DNA of 64,000 nucleotides from Bradyrhizobium nitroreducens. GTDB taxonomy: Bacteria; Pseudomonadota; Alphaproteobacteria; Rhizobiales; Xanthobacteraceae. A program made the translations under genes and the position numbers. The notes under the pieces are model-generated. The model was given only the letters and a program-made list of their open reading frames with translations, was not told the DNA's origin and did not search any database. Of this stretch, positions 26,704 to 36,224 are shown one piece after another. Location: the NCBI RefSeq assembly GCF_002776695.1, contig NZ_LFJC01000003.1, positions 6,679,984-6,743,983 of the forward strand. Direction: 5' to 3'. Position 1 is the stretch's first letter. Every line of letters starts with the position of its first letter.

Positions 26704-27708
26704 TTGCCACAGGCCCTGCGGATCGTCGGCGATCCGCAAGGCGAAAGGCCCTGGCAAGTGGTGTCAGCGAACGATCTCGAGGCAGCCCTCGATCAGGTCC
26801 GCGCCAACGCGGCGGGACCGATGGCGGGCGTGTTCGGTCCTGACACGCTGACCTGGCGGATCGACCGTGAGGCCGTCATCTTTCTCGGTGCCGGCCGCGC
26901 GCTGTTGCTGCAGCTGGCCCATCCCTGGGTGGCGGCTGCCATCGCCGAGCACTCCAAGACCTTTGCCGATCCGATCGGACGTTTCCATCGCACTTTCGAC
27001 ATCGTCTTCGCCATGGTGTTCGGCTCGCTCGACCGTGCCTTGCTGTCGTCGCGGCAGCTGCACCGGCGCCACGGCATGATCGTCGGAGAGATGCCCGAGA
27101 CGGTCGGCCCCTTTGCTGCGGGTTCGCGCTATTGTGCCAACGACATCGCCTCGCTGCGCTGGGTTCATGCGACGCTGGTCGAGACCGCGTTGATGGCGCA
27201 CGATTTGGTCTTGCCGCCATTCTCTGTGGAGGAGCGCGAGCGTTACTGGACCGAGAGCCGGCTGTTCGGTGCCTTGTTCGGATTGACGGCGGTCGATTTG
27301 CCGGGGGACTGGGCCGGCTTTGCTGCTTACAATGCCGCGATGGTGCAGTCGGATACGTTGACCGTCAGCCCGGCAGCACGCGAGATCGCCATGCAAATCT
27401 TCTCGGGCGCGCGTCCGTGGCTGCGGCCGCCGCGATGGTATCGCGCGATCACGGCGCGAATGCTGCCGGAGCGATTGCGATCTGGCTTCGGGTTTAGGCT
27501 CGATGAGCGGGACAAGAGCGCGGCCGACAACGCGCTGACATGGATCCGGCGCATCTATCCGAAATTACCGGACCGGCTGCGCTATGTCGGTCCCTACCAG
27601 GAAGCGCAGGCGCGCTTGCGCGGCGAGCCGCAACCCGACTGGATGATCCGCTGCCTTAACAGGGCCTGGATTGGACGGCCGCAGATGGACGTGCGCGGGA
27701 AGGGGTAA
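26704..27708 (+). CDS. MpaB-family (DUF2236) oxygenase-like protein
   Basis: The 334-residue helical protein has the MpaB/DUF2236 features: GRALLLQLAHPWVAAAIAEH near residue 65, FHRTFDIVFAMVFGS, and RWVHATLVETALMAHD. These histidines bind haem in characterised members of the family. The reaction here is unknown. The start is taken as TTG at 26704, 17 bases after the patatin stop; there is no strong ribosome-binding site and a later start is possible. It is probably co-transcribed with bdhA and the patatin. Confidence 0.85.
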   Translation: MPQALRIVGDPQGERPWQVVSANDLEAALDQVRANAAGPMAGVFGPDTLTWRIDREAVIFLGAGRALLLQLAHPWVAAAIAEHSKTFADPIGRFHRTFDIVFAMVFGSLDRALLSSRQLHRRHGMIVGEMPETVGPFAAGSRYCANDIASLRWVHATLVETALMAHDLVLPPFSVEERERYWTESRLFGALFGLTAVDLPGDWAGFAAYNAAMVQSDTLTVSPAAREIAMQIFSGARPWLRPPRWYRAITARMLPERLRSGFGFRLDERDKSAADNALTWIRRIYPKLPDRLRYVGPYQEAQARLRGEPQPDWMIRCLNRAWIGRPQMDVRGKG

Positions 27709-27726
27709 GTTTTCTGCTCTCAGCTC

Positions 27727-27858
27727 CGTCATCCTGAGGTGCGAGCAGCGCGATGCAGACGCGTCGCGCCGGGAGCCTCGAAGGATGCGCGGCCCCGCTG
27801 CTGCAGCAGGGCCGTCGCCCTTCGAGGCTCGCCAAAGAGGCGAGCACCTCAGGGTGAC
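27727..27858. repeat. Palindromic intergenic repeat, family D
   Basis: The element starts GTCATCCTGAGGTGCGAG and ends with the near inverse CTCGCCAAAGAGGCGAGCACCTCAGGGTGAC-type sequence, with inner inverted parts GGAGCCTCGAAGGATG and CCTTCGAGGCTC. It sits in the convergent gap between the MpaB gene and glgA. Confidence 0.85.
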
Positions 27859-27897
27859 GGTGATGGATAGGTGCGCACGACGGGGAACGTCTCGGCC

Positions 27898-29313
27898 TCA
27901 CACCGAGGCCAGCTTCCGATACAGCGCGTTGTAGCTGCCGGCCGAGATGGTCCAGGAGAACGACCGTCCCATGGCACTGCGGCGCATGGTGTCGAGCTGG
28001 TCTTGCGCCATGAAGGCGGAGAAGGCCCGGCGGACGCCGCCGAGGAAGGAATCGCGCGAGGGCTTCGAGAACAGGAATCCGGTCTCGCCGTCGGTGATGG
28101 TCTCGGCAAGGCCGCCGGTCTGGTGCCCGATCGGCAGCGAACCGAAGCGCTGGGCGTACATCTGGCTGAGCCCGCACGGCTCGAAGCGCGAGGGCATCAG
28201 CGTGAAATCGCTGCCGGCAAAGATGCGGCGAGCTTGCGCCTCGTTGAAGCCGATCACCACGCCGATGGCGTCGGGGCGGCGGCGATGCGCGTCGATCAAG
28301 GCCTGCTCCAGCGCCGGCTCGCCGGACCCGGTGACCACGATCTGCCCGCCGGCATCGACGATCTCGTCGGCCGCCGACAGCACGAGGTCGATGCCCTTCT
28401 GGTGCACGAGGCGCGCGACGATGCCGAACATCGGGCCGCGCGACACCGCCAAGCCGAACTGCTTGCGCACGTAATCCGCATTGGCCCTCTTGCCGGCCCA
28501 GTCGCCGGCGCCGAACTGCTGGGCAAGCTGGGCACAGGAGCGCGGGTCCCAGCTCTCGTCGATGCCGTTGAGGATGCCGGTGAGCTCGGAGGCGTCCGAG
28601 CGCAGGCGGAGCAGGCCCTCCAGGCCGCAGCCGAATTCCTCCGTCGTGATCTCGCGCGCATAGGTCCCGCTGACGGTGGTGAGGTGCGAGGCGTAGACCA
28701 GCCCGGCCTTGAGGAAAGAGACCTGATCATAGAATTCGACGCCGTCGATGTGGAAGGAGCTCTCCGGTGCGCCGATGCGCCGCAGCGCCTCCTTCGGGAA
28801 GAGGCCCTGATAGGCGAGGTTGTGGATGGTCAGGATCGACGGCAGCTTGGCGCCGCGCCAGGCGAGATAGGCCGGCACCAGCGAAGCCTGCCAGTCATTG
28901 GCATGGATCAGGTCTGCTGCCCAATTCTTGTCCAGCTTGCCCATGGCCAGCTCAGCGGCTGCCGAGGCAAAGCGCGCGAATCGGATGTCGTTGTCCGGCC
29001 AGTCGCGCCCGGACTCGTCGCCATAGGGATTGCCGGGCCGGTCGTAGAGCTGTGAGCACAACAGCACGTAGACGGGCATTCCGTCCTTGGTCGCGGCTCG
29101 GCCGAGCGAGCAGGCGGGCATCTCCGCGAATGCCGGACAGCGGCCAACGATCTGAATATGCGTGAGTTGCTCGATGATGTCGCGATAGCCGGGCAACATG
29201 ATCCGGATATCGGCAAAGGGGCGAAGAGCGCGGGGCAGAGCAGCGGACACGGCGCCGAGTCCGCCGACGCGGACGAAGTCGTCCATCTCCGTGGTGACGA
29301 ACAAGACCCTCAA
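27898..29313 (-). CDS. glgA: Glycogen synthase
   Basis: GlgA transfers glucose from ADP-glucose to a growing alpha-1,4-glucan. The 471-residue protein has the GT5/GT-B layout: an N-terminal glycosyltransferase domain beginning MRVLFVTTEMDDFVRVGGLG, and a C-terminal domain with SRFEPCGLSQMYAQRFG and the TGGLAETI motif. The Lys of the usual KxGGL ADP-glucose-binding motif is Arg here (RVGGL). No other glg gene is adjacent. Length is normal for the family. Confidence 0.93.
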   Translation of the reverse strand: MRVLFVTTEMDDFVRVGGLGAVSAALPRALRPFADIRIMLPGYRDIIEQLTHIQIVGRCPAFAEMPACSLGRAATKDGMPVYVLLCSQLYDRPGNPYGDESGRDWPDNDIRFARFASAAAELAMGKLDKNWAADLIHANDWQASLVPAYLAWRGAKLPSILTIHNLAYQGLFPKEALRRIGAPESSFHIDGVEFYDQVSFLKAGLVYASHLTTVSGTYAREITTEEFGCGLEGLLRLRSDASELTGILNGIDESWDPRSCAQLAQQFGAGDWAGKRANADYVRKQFGLAVSRGPMFGIVARLVHQKGIDLVLSAADEIVDAGGQIVVTGSGEPALEQALIDAHRRRPDAIGVVIGFNEAQARRIFAGSDFTLMPSRFEPCGLSQMYAQRFGSLPIGHQTGGLAETITDGETGFLFSKPSRDSFLGGVRRAFSAFMAQDQLDTMRRSAMGRSFSWTISAGSYNALYRKLASV

Positions 29314-29505
29314 GAACAGCTGCCCTCTTCCGATCCCGTTTGCTGCTATGCAAGAACGGGTCCAGTTGCCCAGGAATTTCTTAAAGCCCGCCCACGCGGC
29401 GCGTCTTTTCGGTAAACACTTTCCTACTCAGCCGCCGCCCTCTAGGGTCGCCGCATCAACTAGAGAGAACTTCCGTAGTTCCAAAAACCCGAGGACGCGG
29501 CACGT

Positions 29506-30702
29506 ATGCAGCTAGCAGATAAGCATGAGGGGACGACGACAAAGGCCTTCGCAGGCCTGCGGGTCCTGGATTTTTCGACGACCATCGCAGGTCCTCACTG
29601 CGCGCGGATGCTAGCTGATATGGGCGCCGAGGTCATCAAGATCGAGACCGACGGCGGGGAGACGATGCGGACCCGGCCACCGCTGCGTAACGGCTGCAGC
29701 ACCGCGTTCGGCCAGCTCAATGTCGGCAAGAAGAGCATGGTCCTCGACCTCAAGTCCGAGGACGGCAAGGAGGCTGTGCGCCGGCTGGCCGCGACATCAG
29801 ACGTTCTGGTTGAGAACTTCCGTCCCGGCGTGATGCACCGCCTGCGGCTCGACTATGACAGGCTGCGCGCGGTTAATCCGCGGCTGATCTATTGCTCGAT
29901 CTCCGGCTACGGCCAGACCGGCCCCTCGGCCGAGCTGCCTGCTTACGCCCCGGTGATCCACGCGGCCTCAGGCTACGACATGGCGCATCTCGCCTACCAG
30001 CCGGGCCGCAACCGTCCGGACTATTGCGGCATCTACCACGCCGACGTCGTCACCGGGACCTACGGTTTCGGCGCGATCGCGTCCGCGCTCTATCAGCGCA
30101 CCGTGACGGGGATCGGCCAGCACATCGACGTCTCCATGCTGGAAACGATGCTGTCGCTGACTCTGACCGAATTGCAGAGTGCCCAATTCGCGGTGAAGCC
30201 GCCGCCGCGCCCGATGTTCGGCCCGACCGAGACGGCCAATGGCTACGTCATGATCACGGTCGCCAGCGAGAAGACCTTCCAGGCATTGATGGGCGTGATC
30301 GGGCACCTCGACTGGATCACCGACCCGCGCTTTGCGACCTATGCGGCTCGCCGCGACAACTGGGCCGAGGTGATGGACGGGGTCGAAGCCTGGTCGCGGC
30401 AGCTCACGACCGACGCCTGTCTCGCAGCACTCGGTGGGGCCGGCGTGCCGGCTTCGGCCTATCGCACCGTGTCCGAGGCGCTAGCCGATCCGCAGCTCGC
30501 GCACCGGCAGGCGCTCTCCGAGGTGCGGGACGAGGGCGGCTCGTTCCAGGTGCTCAACCTGCCATTCCGGATGTCGGGCGCCGACATCACGCCCGGCAAG
30601 ACGATGGCCGTGCTCGGCGAGCATACCGATGGGCTGCGCCATGAGATCGGCCTCGCTGACGACGCGCCAATTCCGACAGGCAAAACAGCCGCGACACGCT
30701 GA
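29506..30702 (+). CDS. Family III CoA-transferase (CaiB/BaiF)
   Basis: The 398-residue protein has the family start GLRVLDFSTTIAGPHCARMLADMGAEVIKIE, the DVLVENFRPGVMHRLRLDY motif and the GYGQTGP loop. The likely catalytic Asp is in the IYHADVVTG segment. It moves CoA between carboxylic acids; the acids are not evident. It lies 131 bases ahead of the peptide ABC operon and in the same direction; co-transcription is possible. Confidence 0.92.
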   Translation: MQLADKHEGTTTKAFAGLRVLDFSTTIAGPHCARMLADMGAEVIKIETDGGETMRTRPPLRNGCSTAFGQLNVGKKSMVLDLKSEDGKEAVRRLAATSDVLVENFRPGVMHRLRLDYDRLRAVNPRLIYCSISGYGQTGPSAELPAYAPVIHAASGYDMAHLAYQPGRNRPDYCGIYHADVVTGTYGFGAIASALYQRTVTGIGQHIDVSMLETMLSLTLTELQSAQFAVKPPPRPMFGPTETANGYVMITVASEKTFQALMGVIGHLDWITDPRFATYAARRDNWAEVMDGVEAWSRQLTTDACLAALGGAGVPASAYRTVSEALADPQLAHRQALSEVRDEGGSFQVLNLPFRMSGADITPGKTMAVLGEHTDGLRHEIGLADDAPIPTGKTAATR

Positions 30703-30833
30703 GCAACATTGCGCCGCACCTGCGGCGTTTGATCTGTCGCGCGTGCCCCTTGCCGTCGCGAGCATTTGTCGCCAATCTCGCCTCCAGTCATTCAGCGATC
30801 CGAAACATCGGACGAGGGATCCCGGGAGGAACC

Positions 30834-32378
30834 ATGACGAAGTCTGCTGCTGCGGCGCGCAAGCACGCGCCGATTTTCCTTGTTGCGGCATTTGCGCTCC
30901 TTCCGCTGGCTGAGCCCGCGCAGGCGCAGAAATCCGGCGGCAGCATCACCGTCGGCCAGGAGCTGGAGATTGCGGGCTTCGATCCGCTCAAGGTCGGCGT
31001 CTACGACACCTCCACCTTCACCGCGGCCGCCGCGATCTTCGATACGCTGACGACGCTCGACGACAAGGGCGAGGCCGCGCCCAAGCTCGCGGTGTCCTGG
31101 ACTCATTCCGACGACTACATGACCTGGACCTTCAAGCTGCGCCAGGGCGTGACATTCCACGACGGCACGCCGTTCAATGCCCAGGCCTTCAAGGAGAATT
31201 TCGACCGGCAGAAGGACCCGGCCAACAAGTGCCGCTGCGCCTTCTACATCACCAACGTCAAGGAGGTGCTGGCGCCCGACAACGACACCATCGTCTACAA
31301 GCTCACCGATCCCTCGGTGAACCTGCCGGCGACGATTACCATCCAGAGCCAGAACAACGTCATTCATTCGCCGACGGCCTGGAAGACCAAGGGCGACGAC
31401 TACAACCGCAATCCCGTCGGCACCGGGCCCTACATCCTGAAATCCTGGACCGCCGGCGACCGCATGGTGCTGGAGAAGAATCCCAACTACTGGGACAAGG
31501 GCCGCCCCTATCTCGACCGCATCGTCCTGAAGCCGCTGCCTGACGCGCAGTCGCGTTTCGCCTCGCTGCAATCTGGCGAGGCCGACATCATCTGGGACGA
31601 CGAGGCTGACGCCGACAATATTTTGAAGGCGCAGAAGGACTCCAAGCTCACCGTTCACACCTACAAGGGCTCGGGCGCGCAGGTTTACGCCTTCAACACC
31701 AAGGTCGCGCCGTTCGACGACGTCCGTGTGCGCCAGGCGCTGGTGATGGCGATCGACCGTCCGAAGATGTCGCAGGCGATCAGCAACGGCCTGAGCCGGC
31801 CCGCCAGCAATCCCTATGGCGACGGCTCCTGGGTCAAGTGCAAGGACGACGGCGCGCTGCCCTTCGACGTCGAGAAGGCCAAGGCGCTGATCAAGGATTA
31901 CGGCAAGCCGGTCGAGTTCAAGACGCTGGTGACCGCGACGCCTAGGGGCCGCATGGTCGGCCAGGTGCTGCAGCAGTTCTGGAAGCGCGTCGGCGCCAAC
32001 ATGGAGATCGAGCAGGTCGACCAGGCCACGATTCCCTCGCGCGCCTTCACCCGCCAGTTCCAGATGACGCCCTGGCGTATCGTCGATCTCGCCGATCCGG
32101 ATCCGCAGATGTACGCGAATTTCCGCAGCGGCAGTCCGCTTGCGCTCGCCGGCTTTTCAAATCCCGAGCTCGACAGGCTGCTCGACCATGCACGCGTCAC
32201 GGCCGATCCCGGCCAGCGGACCGAGGATTACTGCGCCATCAGCCGCCTGATCAACAAGGAGGCGATCTGGTTCTGGACCTTCCAGAACACCTATTACGCG
32301 CTGTCGAGCGCCAAGCTGAAGGGCTTCCCGAAGATCTACAACAGCGTGATCGATGTCTCGATGACCTGGCTGGAATGA
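30834..32378 (+). CDS. Peptide-type ABC transporter substrate-binding protein
   Basis: The 514-residue protein has a signal peptide ending near AEPAQAQ and the SBP family 5 fold, with GQELEIAGFDPLKVG, LRQGVTFHDGTPFNA and PVGTGPYILKSW. It should bind dipeptides, oligopeptides or related solutes in the periplasm. The ATG at 30834 follows a GGGAGGA ribosome-binding site. It is the first gene of a complete five-gene importer. Confidence 0.93.
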   Translation: MTKSAAAARKHAPIFLVAAFALLPLAEPAQAQKSGGSITVGQELEIAGFDPLKVGVYDTSTFTAAAAIFDTLTTLDDKGEAAPKLAVSWTHSDDYMTWTFKLRQGVTFHDGTPFNAQAFKENFDRQKDPANKCRCAFYITNVKEVLAPDNDTIVYKLTDPSVNLPATITIQSQNNVIHSPTAWKTKGDDYNRNPVGTGPYILKSWTAGDRMVLEKNPNYWDKGRPYLDRIVLKPLPDAQSRFASLQSGEADIIWDDEADADNILKAQKDSKLTVHTYKGSGAQVYAFNTKVAPFDDVRVRQALVMAIDRPKMSQAISNGLSRPASNPYGDGSWVKCKDDGALPFDVEKAKALIKDYGKPVEFKTLVTATPRGRMVGQVLQQFWKRVGANMEIEQVDQATIPSRAFTRQFQMTPWRIVDLADPDPQMYANFRSGSPLALAGFSNPELDRLLDHARVTADPGQRTEDYCAISRLINKEAIWFWTFQNTYYALSSAKLKGFPKIYNSVIDVSMTWLE

Positions 32379-32385
32379 TGGCGCG

Positions 32386-33336
32386 ATGCTGAACTTCGTC
32401 GTTCGGCGGCTGCTTGCCATGCTGCCGGTGCTGCTCGCCGTCTCGCTGCTGACGTTCCTGATCGCCTCGCTGCTGCCGGGCGATCTCGCTCTCGTCATCC
32501 TGGGCGATCAGGCGACGCCTGAGAATGTCGCGGCGCTGCGCCGCGACATGGGGCTCGATCAGCCGCTGTGGTGGCGTTATCTGAGCTGGCTCGGCCATGT
32601 CCTGCAGGGCGATCTCGGCCGCTCGTACCGCACCGGGCAGACGGTGCTGCAGGCGGTCGCCGAGCGCATTCCGGTCTCGCTCCAATTGATGCTGATGGCC
32701 GAGTTCATCGGCCTCGTGATCGGCGTTCCGGTCGCGATCGCCTGCGCGGCACGGGCCGGCGGCGCGTTCGACCGCTTCATGACCGGCAGCGCGTTCGCGA
32801 TCCTGTCGATGCCATCCTTCCTGGTGGCGATCCTGCTGATCTATCTGTTCGCGCTCGAGCTGCACTGGCTGCCGGCGACCGGCTATGTGCCCTTCACCGA
32901 AGAGCCACTGAACAATCTCCGCTTCTTCGTGCTGCCGGCGCTGACGCTGGCGCTGGCCGAATGGCCGGGAATCATGCGGGTGCTGCGGTCCGACATGATC
33001 GCGACCCTGCAGGAGGACTATATCGCGCTGGCGAAAGCGAAAGGTCTCAAGCCGGCGCGCATCCTGTTCGTGCATGCGCTGAAGCCGTCGTCGCTGACGC
33101 TGGTGACGGTGACCGGCATCAATATCGGCCGCCTGCTCGGCGGCACGCTGATCGTGGAATCGATCTTCGCGCTTCCGGGCATCGGCCGGCTCCTGGTCGG
33201 GGCGATCTACACCCGCGATCTCGTCATCCTCCAGGGCGTGGTGCTGCTGGTCGCCTGCGGCTTCGTCATCGTGAACTTCATCGTCGACATGCTCTACGCG
33301 GTGCTCGACCCCAGGATCCGTCATGGCCACGCTTGA
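32386..33336 (+). CDS. Peptide-type ABC transporter permease (DppB-like)
   Basis: The 316-residue protein has six membrane helices and the family N terminus MLNFVVRRLLAMLPVLLAV. The EAA-type loop is in DYIALAKAKGLKPARILFVHALKPS. It begins seven bases after the binding protein gene and its 3' end overlaps the second permease gene by 14 bases. Confidence 0.94.
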   Translation: MLNFVVRRLLAMLPVLLAVSLLTFLIASLLPGDLALVILGDQATPENVAALRRDMGLDQPLWWRYLSWLGHVLQGDLGRSYRTGQTVLQAVAERIPVSLQLMLMAEFIGLVIGVPVAIACAARAGGAFDRFMTGSAFAILSMPSFLVAILLIYLFALELHWLPATGYVPFTEEPLNNLRFFVLPALTLALAEWPGIMRVLRSDMIATLQEDYIALAKAKGLKPARILFVHALKPSSLTLVTVTGINIGRLLGGTLIVESIFALPGIGRLLVGAIYTRDLVILQGVVLLVACGFVIVNFIVDMLYAVLDPRIRHGHA

Positions 33337-34195
33337 GCTTTCGATAAAGGACGACGCGACGGCCGCCCCCAGCAGGCGCAAGCGCAGGCTCGGCCTGTTG
33401 TTCTGGATCGCGAGCACCTGGCTCGTGATCATCCTGGCCCTCGCGATCCTCGCCCCGGTGCTGCCGTTGCAGAACCCTGTCGACATGGACATGCTGGAGC
33501 GCCGCGCGGCGTTCTCTACCGAGCACTGGCTCGGTACCGACGGGCTCGGCCGCGACGAGCTCGCCCGCCTGATCTTCGGCGCGCGGGCCTCGCTGACGGT
33601 CGGGCTGATCGCACCGATGATCGGCCTGACCATCGGCGGCGCGTTCGGCCTGCTGGCCGGCTATTTCCGCGGCCGGTTCGAGACGCTCGTGGTCGGCAGC
33701 ATGGACGTGCTGCTCGCCTTTCCGCCGCTGATCTTCGCACTCGCCGTGACCGCCTATCTCGGCCAGTCCGTCCCCAACCTCACCCTGATCCTCGGCGTAC
33801 TCGGCATTCCCGCCTTCATGCGGGTGGCCCGCGCGGCGACGCTGACGCTGGCGCGGCGGGAATTCGTGATCGCGGCCGAGGCGCTGGGGGCCAGTCATGC
33901 GCGCATCCTCGTGCGCGAGCTGTTGCCGAACGTGATCCTGCCGCTGCTGGCCTTCTTTCTGCTCGGCGTCGCCGTCACCATCGTGGTCGAGGGTGCGCTG
34001 TCCTTCCTCGGCCTCGGCGTGCCGCCGCCGATGGCGAGCTGGGGCAGCATGATCGGCGAGGGGCGCGACAGCCTCGACGTCGCGCCGCGGCTGGCCTTCC
34101 TGCCGGCGGCGGGGCTGTTCCTCACCGTGCTGGCCTTCAACCTGGTCGGAGATACCTTGCGGGCACTGACCGACCCGCGTCAGGGGGCGCTGTGA
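33323..34195 (+). CDS. Peptide-type ABC transporter permease (DppC-like)
   Basis: The 290-residue protein has an N-terminal cytosolic stretch, six membrane helices, the HWLGTDGLGRDELARLIFGAR segment that marks DppC-type permeases, and an EAA loop in EFVIAAEALGASHARILVREL. It pairs with the upstream permease and overlaps the next ATPase gene by four bases. Confidence 0.94.
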   Translation: MATLELSIKDDATAAPSRRKRRLGLLFWIASTWLVIILALAILAPVLPLQNPVDMDMLERRAAFSTEHWLGTDGLGRDELARLIFGARASLTVGLIAPMIGLTIGGAFGLLAGYFRGRFETLVVGSMDVLLAFPPLIFALAVTAYLGQSVPNLTLILGVLGIPAFMRVARAATLTLARREFVIAAEALGASHARILVRELLPNVILPLLAFFLLGVAVTIVVEGALSFLGLGVPPPMASWGSMIGEGRDSLDVAPRLAFLPAAGLFLTVLAFNLVGDTLRALTDPRQGAL

Positions 34196-35181
34196 GCACG
34201 CTCCTGACCATCGCGGACGTCGTGGTCGAGCTGCCGACGCCGCGCGGAAACCTGCGCGCTGTGGATCACGTCGATCTGTCGCTCGAGGCGGGCCGCACGC
34301 TCGGCATTGTCGGTGAATCCGGCTGCGGCAAGACCATGCTGTCGCGCGCGGTGTTGCAGCTGCTGCCGAAGAAGGCGAAGCTCACGGGACGCGTGATGTT
34401 CGACGGCCAGGATCTGGCGCGCCTCGCGCCGGAAAGCCTGCGGCGCCTGCGCGGGCGAGACCTTGCGGTCGTGTTCCAGGACCCCATGACCTCGCTCAAT
34501 CCGGTGCTGACGATCGGCACGCAGCTGATGGAGACGATCCAGGAGCATCTCGAGCTCGACGCGTCCGCTGCGATGGCGCGCAGCATCGAGCTGCTGACGG
34601 CCGTCGGCATTCCCGCGCCGGAGCAGCGGCTCGCGCAATATCCGCATCAATGTTCCGGCGGCATGCGCCAGCGCATCGCGATCGCGATCGCACTGTCCTG
34701 CGAGCCGAAGCTCCTGATCGCGGATGAGCCGACCACCGCGCTCGATGTCACCATCCAGGCACAGATCCTCGATCTGCTTGCGCGCGAGCAGCGCCGCCGC
34801 CACATGGCGATGATCATCATCACCCACGATCTCGGCGTCGTTGCCGGCCGGGCTGACGAGGTCGCGGTGATGTATGCGGGCAGGGTGGTGGAGCGCGCGC
34901 CGACGCAAGCCTTGTTCAAGCGCATGCATATGCCCTACACCGAGGCGCTGTTGGCCGCGATCCCGAAGCTGGATGCCGCGCCGCATACTCCGCTGCCGGC
35001 CATCTCAGGCCGGCCGCCGGATCCGACACGGCCACTGCGCGGCTGCTCCTTTGCGCCGCGTTGTCGCTATGCCGCAGGCCGTTGTCACGAGGCCAAGCCC
35101 GCGCTGACGAGCGCGGAGACGCCTGGACATCTCTATGCCTGCTTCCACCCGATCCAGATGGCGGCGGGAGTTGACGCATGA
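34192..35181 (+). CDS. Peptide-type ABC transporter ATP-binding protein (DppD-like)
   Basis: The 329-residue ATPase has Walker A (GESGCGKTM), the Q-loop ([11 protein letters not shown]), the signature (CSGGMRQR), Walker B ([12 protein letters not shown]) and the H-loop (ITHDLG). The C-terminal oligopeptide-type extension carries Cys residues ([15 protein letters not shown]) that may hold an iron-sulfur cluster as in some DppD/OppD proteins. Start and stop overlap the neighbouring genes by four bases each. Confidence 0.95.
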   Translation: MSTLLTIADVVVELPTPRGNLRAVDHVDLSLEAGRTLGIVGESGCGKTMLSRAVLQLLPKKAKLTGRVMFDGQDLARLAPESLRRLRGRDLAVVFQDPMTSLNPVLTIGTQLMETIQEHLELDASAAMARSIELLTAVGIPAPEQRLAQYPHQCSGGMRQRIAIAIALSCEPKLLIADEPTTALDVTIQAQILDLLAREQRRRHMAMIIITHDLGVVAGRADEVAVMYAGRVVERAPTQALFKRMHMPYTEALLAAIPKLDAAPHTPLPAISGRPPDPTRPLRGCSFAPRCRYAAGRCHEAKPALTSAETPGHLYACFHPIQMAAGVDA

Positions 35182-36149
35182 TGCAGCTTGCCGTGCGGGC
35201 CGAGCCGCTTCTGGACGTCGATCATCTCGTCGTCGAATATGGTCTCGGCAACAAGACGGTTCATGCCGTCTCCGGCGTCAGCCTGCAGGTCGCGCGCGGC
35301 GAGACGCTGGGGCTGGTCGGCGAATCCGGCTGCGGCAAGTCGACGCTGGGGCGCGCGGTGCTGCAATTGCGCCGTGCCAAATCCGGCCGCGTGCTGTTCG
35401 ACGGCGAGGATCTGACCGCGATGGAGGGCGAGGCGCTGCGCAAGATGCGCCGCCGCGTGCAGCTCATCTTCCAGGACCCGATCGCCTCGCTCAACCCGCG
35501 GCGGCGGATCGGCGACATCGTGGCCGAGCCGCTGATCATTGCCGGCGTCAAGGACGCCGCCGAGCGCAAGCGCAGGGTTCACGAAGTGCTTTCGGCGGTC
35601 GGGCTCGACCCCGAGCTCGTGGCGAACCGCCTGCCGCACGAATTCTCCGGGGGGCAGTGCCAGCGGATCTGCATCGCGCGATCGCTGGTGCTCAACCCGG
35701 AGTTCATCGTCTGCGATGAGCCGGTTTCGGCGCTCGACGTCTCCATCCGCGCGCAGATTCTCAACCTGCTGGAGGAGATGAAGGCGCGCTTCGGGCTGAC
35801 GCTGCTGTTCATCGCGCATGACCTCGCAGTGGTCAAAGCGGTCAGCGACCGCGTCGCGGTGATGTATCTCGGCCGGCTCTGCGAGGTCGGTCCGTCCGAG
35901 CAATTGTTCGCCAAGCCCGTTCATCCCTATACGGACCTGCTGTTGCAAGCGATTCCGGTTCCTGATCCGGACGTCCGTCCCGTCGAGGGGGTGGCCGTTG
36001 GCGAGCCGCCATCGCCGATTGCGCCGCCGTCCGGCTGCCGCTTTCGCACCCGCTGCCCGCGGGCTGATCAGCGATGCAGCGCGGAGATACCGGAGTTGCG
36101 CGAGGTCGCCCCCGGCCAGTTCGCAGCTTGCCATCATCCGCTGGCCTGA
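35178..36149 (+). CDS. Peptide-type ABC transporter ATP-binding protein (DppF-like)
   Basis: The 323-residue ATPase has Walker A (GESGCGKST), Q-loop (IFQDPIASLNP), signature (FSGGQCQR), Walker B (FIVCDEPVSALD) and an H-loop (IAHDLA). Its C-terminal extension has the Cys-rich GCRFRTRCPRADQRC. It completes the importer operon. Confidence 0.95.
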   Translation: MMQLAVRAEPLLDVDHLVVEYGLGNKTVHAVSGVSLQVARGETLGLVGESGCGKSTLGRAVLQLRRAKSGRVLFDGEDLTAMEGEALRKMRRRVQLIFQDPIASLNPRRRIGDIVAEPLIIAGVKDAAERKRRVHEVLSAVGLDPELVANRLPHEFSGGQCQRICIARSLVLNPEFIVCDEPVSALDVSIRAQILNLLEEMKARFGLTLLFIAHDLAVVKAVSDRVAVMYLGRLCEVGPSEQLFAKPVHPYTDLLLQAIPVPDPDVRPVEGVAVGEPPSPIAPPSGCRFRTRCPRADQRCSAEIPELREVAPGQFAACHHPLA

Positions 36150-36224
36150 ACTAAGACCGGTTTGTCTGGCCTTGCCGGCCATGGCATGGTGGCGCGGCGA
36201 CAAGAAGCATGCGGGAGGACGCCA

